NCBI GenBank assembly: GCA_005888465.1
Contig: VAYJ01000179.1
Span: 1-7,195 of the forward strand
Source of the DNA: Actinomycetota bacterium
GTDB taxonomy: Bacteria > Actinomycetota > UBA4738
DNA length: 7,195 nucleotides
Direction of reading: 5' to 3'
The position numbers and the translations under genes were made by a program. Under the pieces are notes generated by a model. That model was given only the letters and a program-made list of their open reading frames with translations. It did no database searches and had not been told where the DNA came from. Each line of letters begins with the position of its first letter. Position 1 is the first letter of the stretch. Shown one piece after another: positions 1-6,306 of this stretch.

Positions 1-183
1 GCGTAGGTAGCTGGCAAGGAGCAGCCGCCCAACCAAGCACGCGACGAAAGCCGGCACACCCATGCCGATGAGTAATACACTTTGAGGCATCGGTTCTCTG
101 AGGCCGAGCAGCAATCCAAGGGCGAGAGTCAGAAGGCCCGCCCAAACCGTCCATCCCTTGACTACGAAGTGAAGCACTGCCAT
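1..183 (-). CDS. Small hydrophobic membrane protein, 5' part only (cut by window edge)
   Basis: An open minus-strand frame starts with ATG at 183-181 and runs without a stop for 61 codons to the window edge, so the C-terminus is missing. The start is well supported: AGGAGG lies on the minus strand at 195-190, six bases before the ATG. The protein begins MAVLHFVVKGW and contains two strongly hydrophobic stretches, roughly residues 12-27 and 36-59, separated by a short polar stretch with Arg, Glu and Pro. It reads as a small integral membrane protein with at least two membrane segments. I do not recognise a family. It is 115 nt downstream of the permease gene on the same strand, so it could be a loosely attached operon member or a separate unit. 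Its GC content (about 60%) and codons such as TTA, AGT and GTA differ from the operon upstream. The reading frame and start are fairly certain; the function is unknown. Confidence 0.6.
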   Translation of the reverse strand, partial: MAVLHFVVKGWTVWAGLLTLALGLLLGLREPMPQSVLLIGMGVPAFVACLVGRLLLASYLR

Positions 184-298
184 CGCGTTCCTCCTGCACC
201 CTCAAACTGCGCTAAGGATATCTAGCGCGCCGCCGTAGCGCACAATAGCTATCACGAGTCCCAACTCTATAACCGACTCAGTTTCAAGCTGCCATCCA
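184..298. other. Intergenic spacer, GC-poorer than its surroundings
   Basis: This gap lies between the permease stop codon and the small membrane protein start. Its right part (241-298) is only about 45% GC, against about 70% in the permease genes. It contains the inverted repeat listed at 209-228, a further TAGCGC copy at 236-241, the 8-base palindrome ATAGCTAT at 245-252, and the ribosome-binding site at 190-195. I found no hairpin followed by a T-run on the minus strand, so no intrinsic terminator can be called for the transporter operon here. I also found no promoter with good -35 and -10 boxes. Confidence 0.6.
209..228. repeat. Short inverted repeat upstream of the small membrane protein gene
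   Basis: GCGCTA at 209-214 is the exact reverse complement of TAGCGC at 223-228, with an 8-base loop that contains GATATC. A second TAGCGC at 236-241 could pair with the same left arm, giving two mutually exclusive hairpins. The repeat lies 14 nt upstream (on the minus strand) of the AGGAGG of the gene starting at 183. It could be an operator or an mRNA leader structure, but a six-base stem can arise by chance in GC-rich DNA. Confidence 0.3.
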
Positions 299-1141
299 CT
301 ACAAGTTCGTCAGCGAGCGTAGCCGCGGGTCGAGCACGTCCCGGAGCGTGTCGCCCACGAGGTTGACGGCGACCACCGTGGTCATGATGGCGACGCCCGG
401 GCCCGCAGAGATCCACCAGCCGCGGAGAAGATAGTTGCGGCCGTTGCTGAGGTCCACGCCCCACTCGGGAATGGGGGGGCGCGGGCCGAGGCCGAGGAAG
501 CTCAGGGAGGCCCCGATGATGATCGACCAGGCGATGGCGATGGTGGCCAGGACGATCACGGGCGCGAGGATGTTCGGCAGGATGTGCTGGAGCGTGACGC
601 GGCGTGGTCGGCCGCCGAGGGCACGCGCGGCCTCGATGTAGGCCTGCTCGCGGACGACGAGCACGTTGCCGCGGATCAGGCGCACGAAGGTCGGGATCAG
701 CGACACGCCGACCGCGACCATGACGTTCGTGGAGCCGTGGCCGAGGACGGCGACGACGACAAGCGCGAGCAGCACGCTGGGGAACGCCATCATCACGTCG
801 ACGATTCGCATGATGAGGAGGTCTATCCAGCCCCCGGCGGCGCCGCTCACCAGGCCGAGGCCAAGGCCGCCCGCGAGAGCGATCACGACCGCGCCCAGGC
901 CGGTGACCAGAGAGAGCCGCGCGCCGGTGATCACGCGGGTGAGGATGTCGCGGCCGTATTGGTCGGTGCCGAACGGATGGGAGCCGCTCGGGGGCGAGAG
1001 CGCCTTGAGCAGGTTCATCTTCAACGGGTCGGTGCGGGTGACGGCGGGGCCGGCGACGGCGAGTCCGACGACAAGCGCGAGGATGGCGCCGCCGAGCACG
1101 GCCGCCTTGCGCCGCCAGAGCAGGCGAACGGCTGCGGTCAC
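299..1141 (-). CDS. DppC/OppC-type permease of a peptide-family ABC transporter
   Basis: This 280-residue inner-membrane protein forms one half of the translocation channel of a dipeptide/oligopeptide (nickel/opine) type ABC importer. It has the usual DppC layout: a short cytoplasmic N-terminus, a first membrane helix at about 14-36, the family stretch HPFGTDQYGRDILTRVI (55-71), then five further hydrophobic segments. The EAA loop that docks onto the ATPase is EAARALGG followed by HILPN (170-190). Two further family landmarks are FLGLGPRPPIPEWG (215-228) and GDTLRDVLDPRLR near the end. The length is normal and the frame is intact. The start is GTG at 1141-1139, whose GTGA overlaps the TGA stop of the upstream permease gene. 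No clear ribosome-binding site precedes it, which fits translational coupling. It pairs with the permease at 1138-2073 and the binding protein at 2123-3724. Family assignment is secure; the transported solute cannot be read from the sequence. Confidence 0.95.
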   Translation of the reverse strand: MTAAVRLLWRRKAAVLGGAILALVVGLAVAGPAVTRTDPLKMNLLKALSPPSGSHPFGTDQYGRDILTRVITGARLSLVTGLGAVVIALAGGLGLGLVSGAAGGWIDLLIMRIVDVMMAFPSVLLALVVVAVLGHGSTNVMVAVGVSLIPTFVRLIRGNVLVVREQAYIEAARALGGRPRRVTLQHILPNILAPVIVLATIAIAWSIIIGASLSFLGLGPRPPIPEWGVDLSNGRNYLLRGWWISAGPGVAIMTTVVAVNLVGDTLRDVLDPRLRSLTNL

Positions 1142-2073
1142 GCCGCGCCGCCCCGGTGGCGGATGCGGGGATCGATGATGGAGTACGAGACGTCCACGAG
1201 CAGGTTGACGAGGACATAGCCGAGGGCACTGACGAGGACGACGCCCTGGATGAGCGGATAGTCCTTGTCGAGGACGGCGGTGACGGCGAGGCGGCCCATG
1301 CCCCGGCGCGAAAAGACCGTCTCGACGATGATGGTGCCCGCCAGGAGGTTGCCGAGCTGCACGCCGATGATGGTGACGACGGGGATGAGCGCGTTGCCGA
1401 GGGCGTGCTTGAGGACGACGGCCCGCTCGGCCAGCCCCTTCGCGCGCGCGGTGCCGATGTACGCGTTGCCGAGGACTTCGAGGAAGCTCGAGCGCACGAG
1501 GCGGGCGACGACGGCCGCGTAGCCCAGCCCGATCGTCGCCGCGGGAAGGATCAAGCGGCGCCAGCCACCCTGGCCCGTCGCCGGCAGCCAGCCGAGCTCG
1601 AGCGAGAAGGCAAAGATGAGGAGCAGGCCGAGCCAGAAGCTCGGCATCGAGATGCCGCCGAGCGCGACGAGCATCGACAGCCGGTCGAGCCAGGAGTTGG
1701 GTCGGAGCGCGGCCAGGATGCCGAGGACGAGGCCGACGGCGACTGCAATGGCGATCGCCGCCGCGGCCAGCTCCAGCGTGCTGGGGAGCTGGTCGGCGAT
1801 CTCCTCGATGACGGGGCGCTTGCTGAAAATGGAGACTCCGAGGTCGCCCACGAGGGCGCGGCGCAGGAAGCGCGCGTACTGCACGGCGATGGGGTCCTCG
1901 AAGCGGAGCTGGGCGCGAAGCTCCGCCACCTGCTCCGGCGTGGCGTTGGCCCCGCTCAGCATGACCAGCACGGGGTCGCCGGGCAGCAGGTGCACGATCG
2001 CGAACACGACCACCGACACTCCGAAGACGACGGGGAGCGCCAGGGCGAGCCGCTGCTGCAGATAGACGAACAT
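1138..2073 (-). CDS. DppB/OppB-type permease of a peptide-family ABC transporter
   Basis: This 311-residue inner-membrane protein is the second channel subunit. It opens with the typical DppB N-terminus: a membrane helix at 9-30 followed by LLPGDPV and a periplasmic region with TPEQVAELRAQL. GDLGVSIFSKRPV (76-88) and ISMPSFWLGLLLIF (141-154) are family landmarks. The ATPase-docking loop is TARAKGL followed by KHALGNALIPVVT (208-234), and ETVFSRRGMGRL lies at 251-262. Six membrane segments can be picked out, and the C-terminus SYSIIDPRIR is standard. ATG is at 2073-2071. No convincing Shine-Dalgarno sequence precedes it, and the region just upstream can fold into a stem (see 2077-2108). This could hold permease synthesis below that of the binding protein. 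Its TGA stop overlaps the GTG start of the next permease. The frame is intact and the family assignment is secure; the substrate is undetermined. Confidence 0.95.
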   Translation of the reverse strand: MFVYLQQRLALALPVVFGVSVVVFAIVHLLPGDPVLVMLSGANATPEQVAELRAQLRFEDPIAVQYARFLRRALVGDLGVSIFSKRPVIEEIADQLPSTLELAAAAIAIAVAVGLVLGILAALRPNSWLDRLSMLVALGGISMPSFWLGLLLIFAFSLELGWLPATGQGGWRRLILPAATIGLGYAAVVARLVRSSFLEVLGNAYIGTARAKGLAERAVVLKHALGNALIPVVTIIGVQLGNLLAGTIIVETVFSRRGMGRLAVTAVLDKDYPLIQGVVLVSALGYVLVNLLVDVSYSIIDPRIRHRGGAA

Positions 2074-2076
2074 CAG

Positions 2077-2108
2077 CGGCGCGACGAGAGGCCGCGGTCG
2101 GCGCGCCG
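2077..2108. repeat. Intercistronic inverted repeat between binding protein and permease genes
   Basis: CGGCGCG at 2077-2083 is the exact reverse complement of CGCGCCG at 2102-2108, giving a seven-pair all-GC stem with an 18-base loop. In the mRNA the 3' arm ends three bases before the permease ATG (2073), so the stem would cover its ribosome-binding region. Stem-loops in this position are known in solute-binding-protein/permease operons, where they protect the upstream message and reduce permease expression. That role is inferred here by analogy. The DNA is GC-rich, so chance occurrence is possible. Confidence 0.35.
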
Positions 2109-2122
2109 GTGACGCCGGATGG

Positions 2123-3724
2123 CTACTTCTCCAGCGACACGTCGTACAGGATCGGGAAGGTGACCACGTTGAACCGGTAGCCCTTGACTTCCTTGCGCAC
2201 CCCCACGACCGTCACCTGATCGACCAGCGGGTAGGCGGCGGCCATCTCGAAGAGCGTGCGCTGGATCTTCCTGTACAGCTCCATGCGTTGGCCCTCCGCG
2301 GTCATGGCCGCCGCCTGGTCGAGCATCTGGTCGACCTCGGGGTTGGACAGCCGCGGGCGGTTGAAGCCGAAGAGGCTCTTGGTGTGGAAATTGGTGGTCA
2401 TGATGGCGGGGTCGGGGAACCACCAGTTGACCTCGCCGATGTTGTGCTCGCTCTTGCGGTTCGCCTCCTCCATCTGGGCGCGCGGCTGCTCGCGCAGCTG
2501 GATGTCCATGCCCACCTCGCGGGCCATCGCCTGGATCAGCGGCGCCATCTCCTCGTAGCCGTTGTTCGAGCCGAAGATCCAGAGAAGCTCGAGCCGCTTG
2601 CCGTCCTTCACGCGGATGCCGTCGGCGCCGGGCTTCCAGCCGGCCTCGTCGAGGGTCTTCTTGGCCCTCGCCGGGTCGTAGGGCGAGAGCTCCTTGGCGA
2701 GCGGCGCGTAGCCCGGCGTGGTGGGCTGCAGGAGCGACCACGCGGGACGGCTCTCGCCGTGGAACACAACCCGCACGATCGCGTCCTTGTTGATGGCATA
2801 GCCGAGCGCCCGGCGCACGGCGAGCTCGGTCGTGGGGGCGCGCTGGACGTTCGGGTAAATGGTCCAGGGCGTGCCGGCCGGCACGCCGCGCAGGATTCGG
2901 ATGTCGGCATTCTTCTCGAGGCCTGCCACGTCGGCGTACGAGAGGTCCTCGGCCACGTTGACTTCGCCCGTCTGGATGACGGCGGTCCGCGTCGGCGCCT
3001 CCAGGACGAACCGCCACACGATCTCGTCGAGGTACGCGGGGCCCTGGTGCTCGGCGAGCGCCGGCGCCCACTGGTAGGCGGGGTTGCGCACGAGGACGAC
3101 CTGGTCCTTGGTGATCCACTCCTTCACAATGAACGGCCCGGTGCCGACGGGCTTCCGCGAGAACTGATCGCCCATCTTCTGGACGGCGGTCGGCGAGATG
3201 GGGCCGAGGGGCGACAGCGCGGCCATGCGGAGGAAGGGCGCATAGGGCTGCTTGAACTTCACGCGGAGCGTGTAGGGGTCGACCACCTCGGAGGCCTCGT
3301 ACGGGCCGATGAACGAGCGCGCGACGCTGGGGGCCCCCAGCGGGGTCTGGATGCGGTCGAAGGTGAACTTCATGGCCGCCGCGTCGAATGGGGTGCCGTC
3401 GTGGAACTTCACGTTCCGCCGCAGGTGGAAGGTGTATGTCTTGCCGTCCGGCGAGGTCTCCCACTTCTCCGCGAGCCCCGGCTTCACGCTGCCGTCCTTC
3501 GGGTCGATGACCACGAGCGTGTCCATGAACTGGATGAGGATCTTGCGGGTGGCCGCGCGATTGGTGATGTGGGGGTCGAGGGTGTCGATGTCCTGCCGGG
3601 CGGCGTAGACGAGCCGGCCGCCGGCCTTCGCCGCGACGGTGGGGCGAGGCACCGCGACGCCACCGAGCAGGGTGACGAGAGCGAGCCACGGGGTGATGTG
3701 TCGCAGCAGGCGGCGGGCGGGCAT
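2123..3724 (-). CDS. Periplasmic solute-binding protein, family 5 (peptide/nickel/opine type)
   Basis: This 533-residue protein captures the solute for the two permeases downstream. The N-terminus is a Sec signal peptide: ARRLLR, a hydrophobic core at about 12-25, and a likely cleavage after VAA (30-32). There is no lipobox Cys, so it should be a free periplasmic protein. The family signature is clear: LAEKWETSPDGKTYTFHLR (84-102) followed by NVKFHDGTPFDA (104-115). Other landmarks are PVGTGPF (192-198), RRALGYAINKDAI (304-316) and a Pro-Ala-Lys-Ala-like segment at about 351-361. The length is typical of DppA/OppA-type proteins. The start at 3724 is fixed by AAGGAGG (3736-3730), five bases before the ATG; this site overlaps the TAA stop of the M24 gene, so translation of the two is probably coupled. 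The frame is intact. The ligand could be a peptide, an opine, a glutathione-like molecule or another amide; the sequence alone does not decide. Confidence 0.93.
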   Translation of the reverse strand: MPARRLLRHITPWLALVTLLGGVAVPRPTVAAKAGGRLVYAARQDIDTLDPHITNRAATRKILIQFMDTLVVIDPKDGSVKPGLAEKWETSPDGKTYTFHLRRNVKFHDGTPFDAAAMKFTFDRIQTPLGAPSVARSFIGPYEASEVVDPYTLRVKFKQPYAPFLRMAALSPLGPISPTAVQKMGDQFSRKPVGTGPFIVKEWITKDQVVLVRNPAYQWAPALAEHQGPAYLDEIVWRFVLEAPTRTAVIQTGEVNVAEDLSYADVAGLEKNADIRILRGVPAGTPWTIYPNVQRAPTTELAVRRALGYAINKDAIVRVVFHGESRPAWSLLQPTTPGYAPLAKELSPYDPARAKKTLDEAGWKPGADGIRVKDGKRLELLWIFGSNNGYEEMAPLIQAMAREVGMDIQLREQPRAQMEEANRKSEHNIGEVNWWFPDPAIMTTNFHTKSLFGFNRPRLSNPEVDQMLDQAAAMTAEGQRMELYRKIQRTLFEMAAAYPLVDQVTVVGVRKEVKGYRFNVVTFPILYDVSLEK

Positions 3725-3729
3725 GGATG

Positions 3730-3737
3730 CCTCCTTA
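3730..3737 (-). promoter_or_regulatory. Ribosome-binding site overlapping the upstream stop codon
   Basis: On the minus strand the bases read TAAGGAGG. TAA (3737-3735) ends the M24 frame, and AAGGAGG (3736-3730) is the Shine-Dalgarno sequence of the solute-binding protein, five bases before its ATG. This arrangement favours ribosomes passing directly from one gene to the next. It also selects 3724 as the binding-protein start over any internal codon. Confidence 0.8.
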
Positions 3738-4833
3738 CTCGATCACGAACATCTCTTTGGTGGAGAACTTGGTCGAGAGCAGCTCGGGGCCTACGCGGCG
3801 GACCACTGCCATATCTTGAAGATGGAGAAAGCCGGGGCCGGGATTGAGCCCGTGCGGCTCGAGGGCGAGCACCATGCCCTCTTCCAGCGTGAGGTCGCGG
3901 CCGCGCGCGACGATCGGTTCCTGCTGGTGCCACCACGCCCCCACGCTGTGCCCGACCAGGATGGACGTGTACTGCCAGCCCAGCTTGGCGAACGTCTCGA
4001 CGGCGAAGTCGTAGACGCCCCCGGCCGTCACGCCCGGACGGCAGGCGTCGATGATCTTGACGTACGCGTCGTGGTAGCGGGCGTAGTCCTCGCGGAGCGC
4101 GGCGCTCGGCTTGCCCAGGATGGCCACGCGCGACTGGTGCCCCGGATAGCCGTCGAGGTAGGCGACGTAGTCGGTGCGGACGACGTCGCCCCGGAGGAAC
4201 AGCTCATCGCTCTCCCCCGCGTAGGGGATGATGTTGCGGTGGGAGTTCAGGATGCCGTGCGCCCAGTTCGCGCCCCGGCTTGATGGTCGGGAACACCTCG
4301 GCGTAGGCGTCGTCGAGCAGGTCGGCGCCCCTGCGCAGGAGCGCCAGCTCGGCGGGTGTCTTCACCCAGCGCACGGCATCCATCATGCGGTTGCAGTCGA
4401 CCATCTCGACGCGCGGCAGCCCGCGCCGCACCTCCTCCCAGTGCTCGGCGCTCAGGTAGTTCTTCTCGAAGCCGATCCGCTCCCCTTCGAGCCCGGCCTC
4501 CTTGATCACCTGGCAGAGCCTGGCGTAGGGCGACTCGTTGTAGGCGTCGTAGACCGAGACCCGCTTCACCCACGAGTCGCGGACGGTCAGCTTTTCCGCG
4601 ATGGCATTGAGCACGATGACGGGGTCGCCGTGGCGCGGCCACAGCAGTATCACCGCGCGCGTCGAGTCGGCGATGTCCACGTGGCGCGCGAGCGTACCCG
4701 GATACGCGAGGCCAGAGAGGTAGGTGAAGTTCTGCCCCGAGCGCGCCACGACAGCCGCGAGCCGCTCGCGGTCCATGAACTCGTGCAGGCGATCCACATT
4801 GACGGTGTCCCTGCTTCCACTACCGATCCCCAT
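3735..4833 (-). pseudogene. M24-family (creatinase/prolidase-fold) hydrolase, frame-broken near 4275
   Basis: Two minus-strand frames together encode one M24 protein. The first (ATG 4833, stop TGA 4206-4204) gives the creatinase N-terminal domain and the start of the catalytic domain (AVRWVKTPAELALLRRGADL, then FPTIKPG at 181-187). Homology resumes in the +1 frame with GANWAHGILNSHRNIIPY and runs to TAA at 3737-3735. The helix normally found between the PG turn and this segment is missing, so the lesion looks like a deletion of 3k+2 nt rather than a one-base slip. The metal ligands are unusual. The first Asp is present (RTD, codon 4172-4170). The second is His in DGYPGHQSR (codon 4139-4137). 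The His of GHSVG (3950-3948) and the Glu of ALEP (3860-3858) are present. The last Glu is Gln in HLQDM (3818-3816). GGAGG (4843-4839) supports the start. Homologues with this site may be creatinase-like rather than peptidases. The protein should be cytoplasmic and would act on the imported solute. Confidence 0.85.
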
Positions 4834-4857
4834 GAGGCCCTCCGGGTCGCTCGAGGC

Positions 4858-6138
4858 TTAGCTGCAGAGCTGGTAAGTGGCGTACGCCACCGCGCGCGCG
4901 GCCGTCACGAGATCGGCGAGCGGAACGCGCTCGTCCGGCGTCGGCCACTCCTTGTAGATGCGGATGTCGCCCGCGCCGTACTGCACGGTCGGGATGCCTG
5001 CCTCCTGAAGGATGTTGCCGTCGCCGACGTTTCCGAGGCGGCCCCAGCCGCCCACGACGGGCTCCGTGGCCGAGGCGCGGCGCTGGCCCTCCGCCAGCGC
5101 GGTCACCAGGGGATGGGTGCGCGGTACCTCCATCGGGTCCTGGCACCAGCCCTCCTCGGTGCCCGCGGCCGGCACGGTGAGCTCGTAGTCGAAGGCGGGG
5201 TACTCCTTCTTGATGCCGTCGAGAAGGCGGATCATGTCCGCCCGGACGCCGGCGACGGTCTGTCCGGGCACCGTGCGGATCTGAAAGAGCAGGTCGCATT
5301 CGCGGCTCGACATCCCGGTGTAGTTCTTCTGGTAGTAGTGCTCCTTGTGCATCGTATCGAAGGTGTGGGTCGGGAACCCGGGCAGATCCGGATGCGGCGT
5401 GAAGGTGAGCCAGCCGCCGGGCGGGATCGGGTCCAGGCTCGAGCCGATGCGCCGGATGATTTCCGCCTGCTGCTCGATGGGGTTCCAGTACGCCGCCTTC
5501 GCCTCGGCGCTGTAGCGGAAGAAGAGCTCGGGCGCGCGGGTCTTGACGTGGATCATCACCACGCCGACGCAGACGCTGGCGATCGTGTTCGCCGAGTGCT
5601 CCATGTTGATCGCGAGATCGGTCCGCACGCCGTGCTTCAGTAGCGCGCGCGTGCCGGCTCCGCCCAGCTTGTGCGCGACGACCGGGCACACGAGCACGTC
5701 GCCATTGAGCCGCGCGCCGGACTTGACGATCGCCTCGACGGCGCAGATGGCGGCGACGACACCGCCCTTGTCGTCGTGCGCGCCCATGCCCCACACCCAC
5801 CCGTCCTCGAACTTCGCGCCGTAGGGATCGACCGTCCACCCGCTCATCTCCACCCCGGGGTCCATGTGCCCGTTCAGCATGAGACTCGGCCCGCCGCCGG
5901 TGCCGGCGAGGCGGCCGATCGGCTGCCGCGTCTTCTTGCCTGGCTTGGCGGGGTGGGTCACCTCGAGCATCTCGACCTTCAGGCCGATGTTCGACATGTA
6001 GTTGGCGAAGTGGTCCGCGATCCGCTGCTCCTCGAAGGTGGTGCTGGGAATGCGGATGGCCGCCTGCTCGAGAGCGAGGACCTGCTCGTCGGTCACCCGG
6101 CCCAGAATGCTGTCCGTCAGGTCTCGCGTCATCGGCAT
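4858..6138 (-). CDS. M20-family amidohydrolase homologue (ArgE/DapE/CPG2 type) with altered metal site
   Basis: This 426-residue cytoplasmic protein (no signal peptide) has the length and order of M20 deacylases and peptidases. It contains LMLNGHMDP (86-94, the HxD ligand/catalytic pair His91 and Asp93), WGMGAHDDKGGV (116-127, bridging Asp122), a central region of the dimerisation-domain type, and a C-terminal QYGAG...TPDERVPLADL segment. Several key positions differ from the family. Where active M20 enzymes have Asp-Glu-Glu-x-Gly (general base and metal ligand), this has AHKLGG (155-160). The final metal His is Trp398 or Pro399. Glu180 (NMEH) can serve as the acidic ligand of the first site. 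The usual HSS/HAS motif of the dimerisation domain is absent. It could be a mononuclear variant, a non-peptidase hydrolase or a scaffold. ATG 6138 is preceded by GGAG (6149-6146); a second ATG at 6132 is possible. It is the first gene of the operon, with a promoter at 6215-6187. The fold assignment is strong; the reaction is unknown. Confidence 0.88.
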   Translation of the reverse strand: MPMTRDLTDSILGRVTDEQVLALEQAAIRIPSTTFEEQRIADHFANYMSNIGLKVEMLEVTHPAKPGKKTRQPIGRLAGTGGGPSLMLNGHMDPGVEMSGWTVDPYGAKFEDGWVWGMGAHDDKGGVVAAICAVEAIVKSGARLNGDVLVCPVVAHKLGGAGTRALLKHGVRTDLAINMEHSANTIASVCVGVVMIHVKTRAPELFFRYSAEAKAAYWNPIEQQAEIIRRIGSSLDPIPPGGWLTFTPHPDLPGFPTHTFDTMHKEHYYQKNYTGMSSRECDLLFQIRTVPGQTVAGVRADMIRLLDGIKKEYPAFDYELTVPAAGTEEGWCQDPMEVPRTHPLVTALAEGQRRASATEPVVGGWGRLGNVGDGNILQEAGIPTVQYGAGDIRIYKEWPTPDERVPLADLVTAARAVAYATYQLCS

Positions 6139-6186
6139 TTAGTGTCTCCGCGGCGGCTGGGCGTTGGTCCGTGTCCGGAGGCGCCG

Positions 6187-6215
6187 ACGATAGCATCGGG
6201 GACGAAGACGGTCAA
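6187..6215 (-). promoter_or_regulatory. Sigma70-like promoter of the hydrolase/transporter operon
   Basis: On the minus strand TTGACC (6215-6210) matches five of six -35 consensus bases. It is followed by exactly 17 bases and then TATCGT (6192-6187), which matches four of six -10 bases. Transcription would start near 6180, giving a leader of about 40 nt before the ATG at 6138. This is the best promoter-like pair I found in the divergent spacer, and it is correctly placed and oriented for the five-gene cluster. Start-site data are lacking. Confidence 0.5.
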
Positions 6216-6258
6216 ACGGCATCGCACGCAGTGATGATTCCGACGCGTGCCGCGCTTT

Positions 6259-6278
6259 CGCCGACTGTTACAGTGGCG
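6259..6278. promoter_or_regulatory. Palindrome in the divergent spacer, possible operator or leader hairpin
   Basis: ACTGTTACAGT at 6264-6274 is a perfect odd palindrome (five-base arms around a central T). It is flanked by CGCC (6259-6262) and GGCG (6275-6278), so the symmetry extends to nine-base arms with one unpaired G at 6263. It lies between the two divergent genes, 18 bases before the AGGAGG of the dehydrogenase gene. It resembles a dimeric repressor site, and the DNA around it is less GC-biased than the genes. It could instead be a hairpin in the dehydrogenase mRNA leader. No regulator gene is in the window. Confidence 0.4.
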
Positions 6279-6306
6279 GTTAGACGAGGTAGCGCGAGGA
6301 GGTGCC

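Noticed and set aside
1138..1141. Overlapping GTGA between the two permease genes
   Set aside because: Ordinary 4-nt coupling overlap common in ABC permease pairs; noted in the gene entries only.
2073..3689. Alternative minus-strand frame of 538 codons in the binding-protein region
   Set aside because: Arg/Pro/Gly-rich shadow with no signal peptide or motif. The neighbouring frame has the signal peptide, family signature and Shine-Dalgarno site.
2288..3847. Long plus-strand open frame (519 codons) opposite the solute-binding protein gene
   Set aside because: It is a GC-rich shadow: the translation is rich in Arg, Gly, His and Asp with no family motif, while the minus strand carries a clear family-5 binding protein.
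4204..4278. Programmed +1 frameshift in the M24 gene
   Set aside because: I see no slippery codon with a nearby stop or stimulatory element, and a family-conserved helix is also missing, which recoding would not explain.
4228..5643. Plus-strand open frame of 471 codons opposite the M24 and M20 genes
   Set aside because: Antisense shadow of two recognisable genes. It runs across both of them and its composition is non-protein-like.
4820..6196. Alternative minus-strand frame of 458 codons over the M20 gene
   Set aside because: Low-complexity Arg-rich shadow. The true frame shows HMDP, DDKGG and other M20 landmarks.
6247..6306. Upstream ATG at 6247 as the dehydrogenase start
   Set aside because: It would add 20 residues before the nucleotide-binding strand. 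AGGAGG at 6297-6302 and family length favour ATG 6307.
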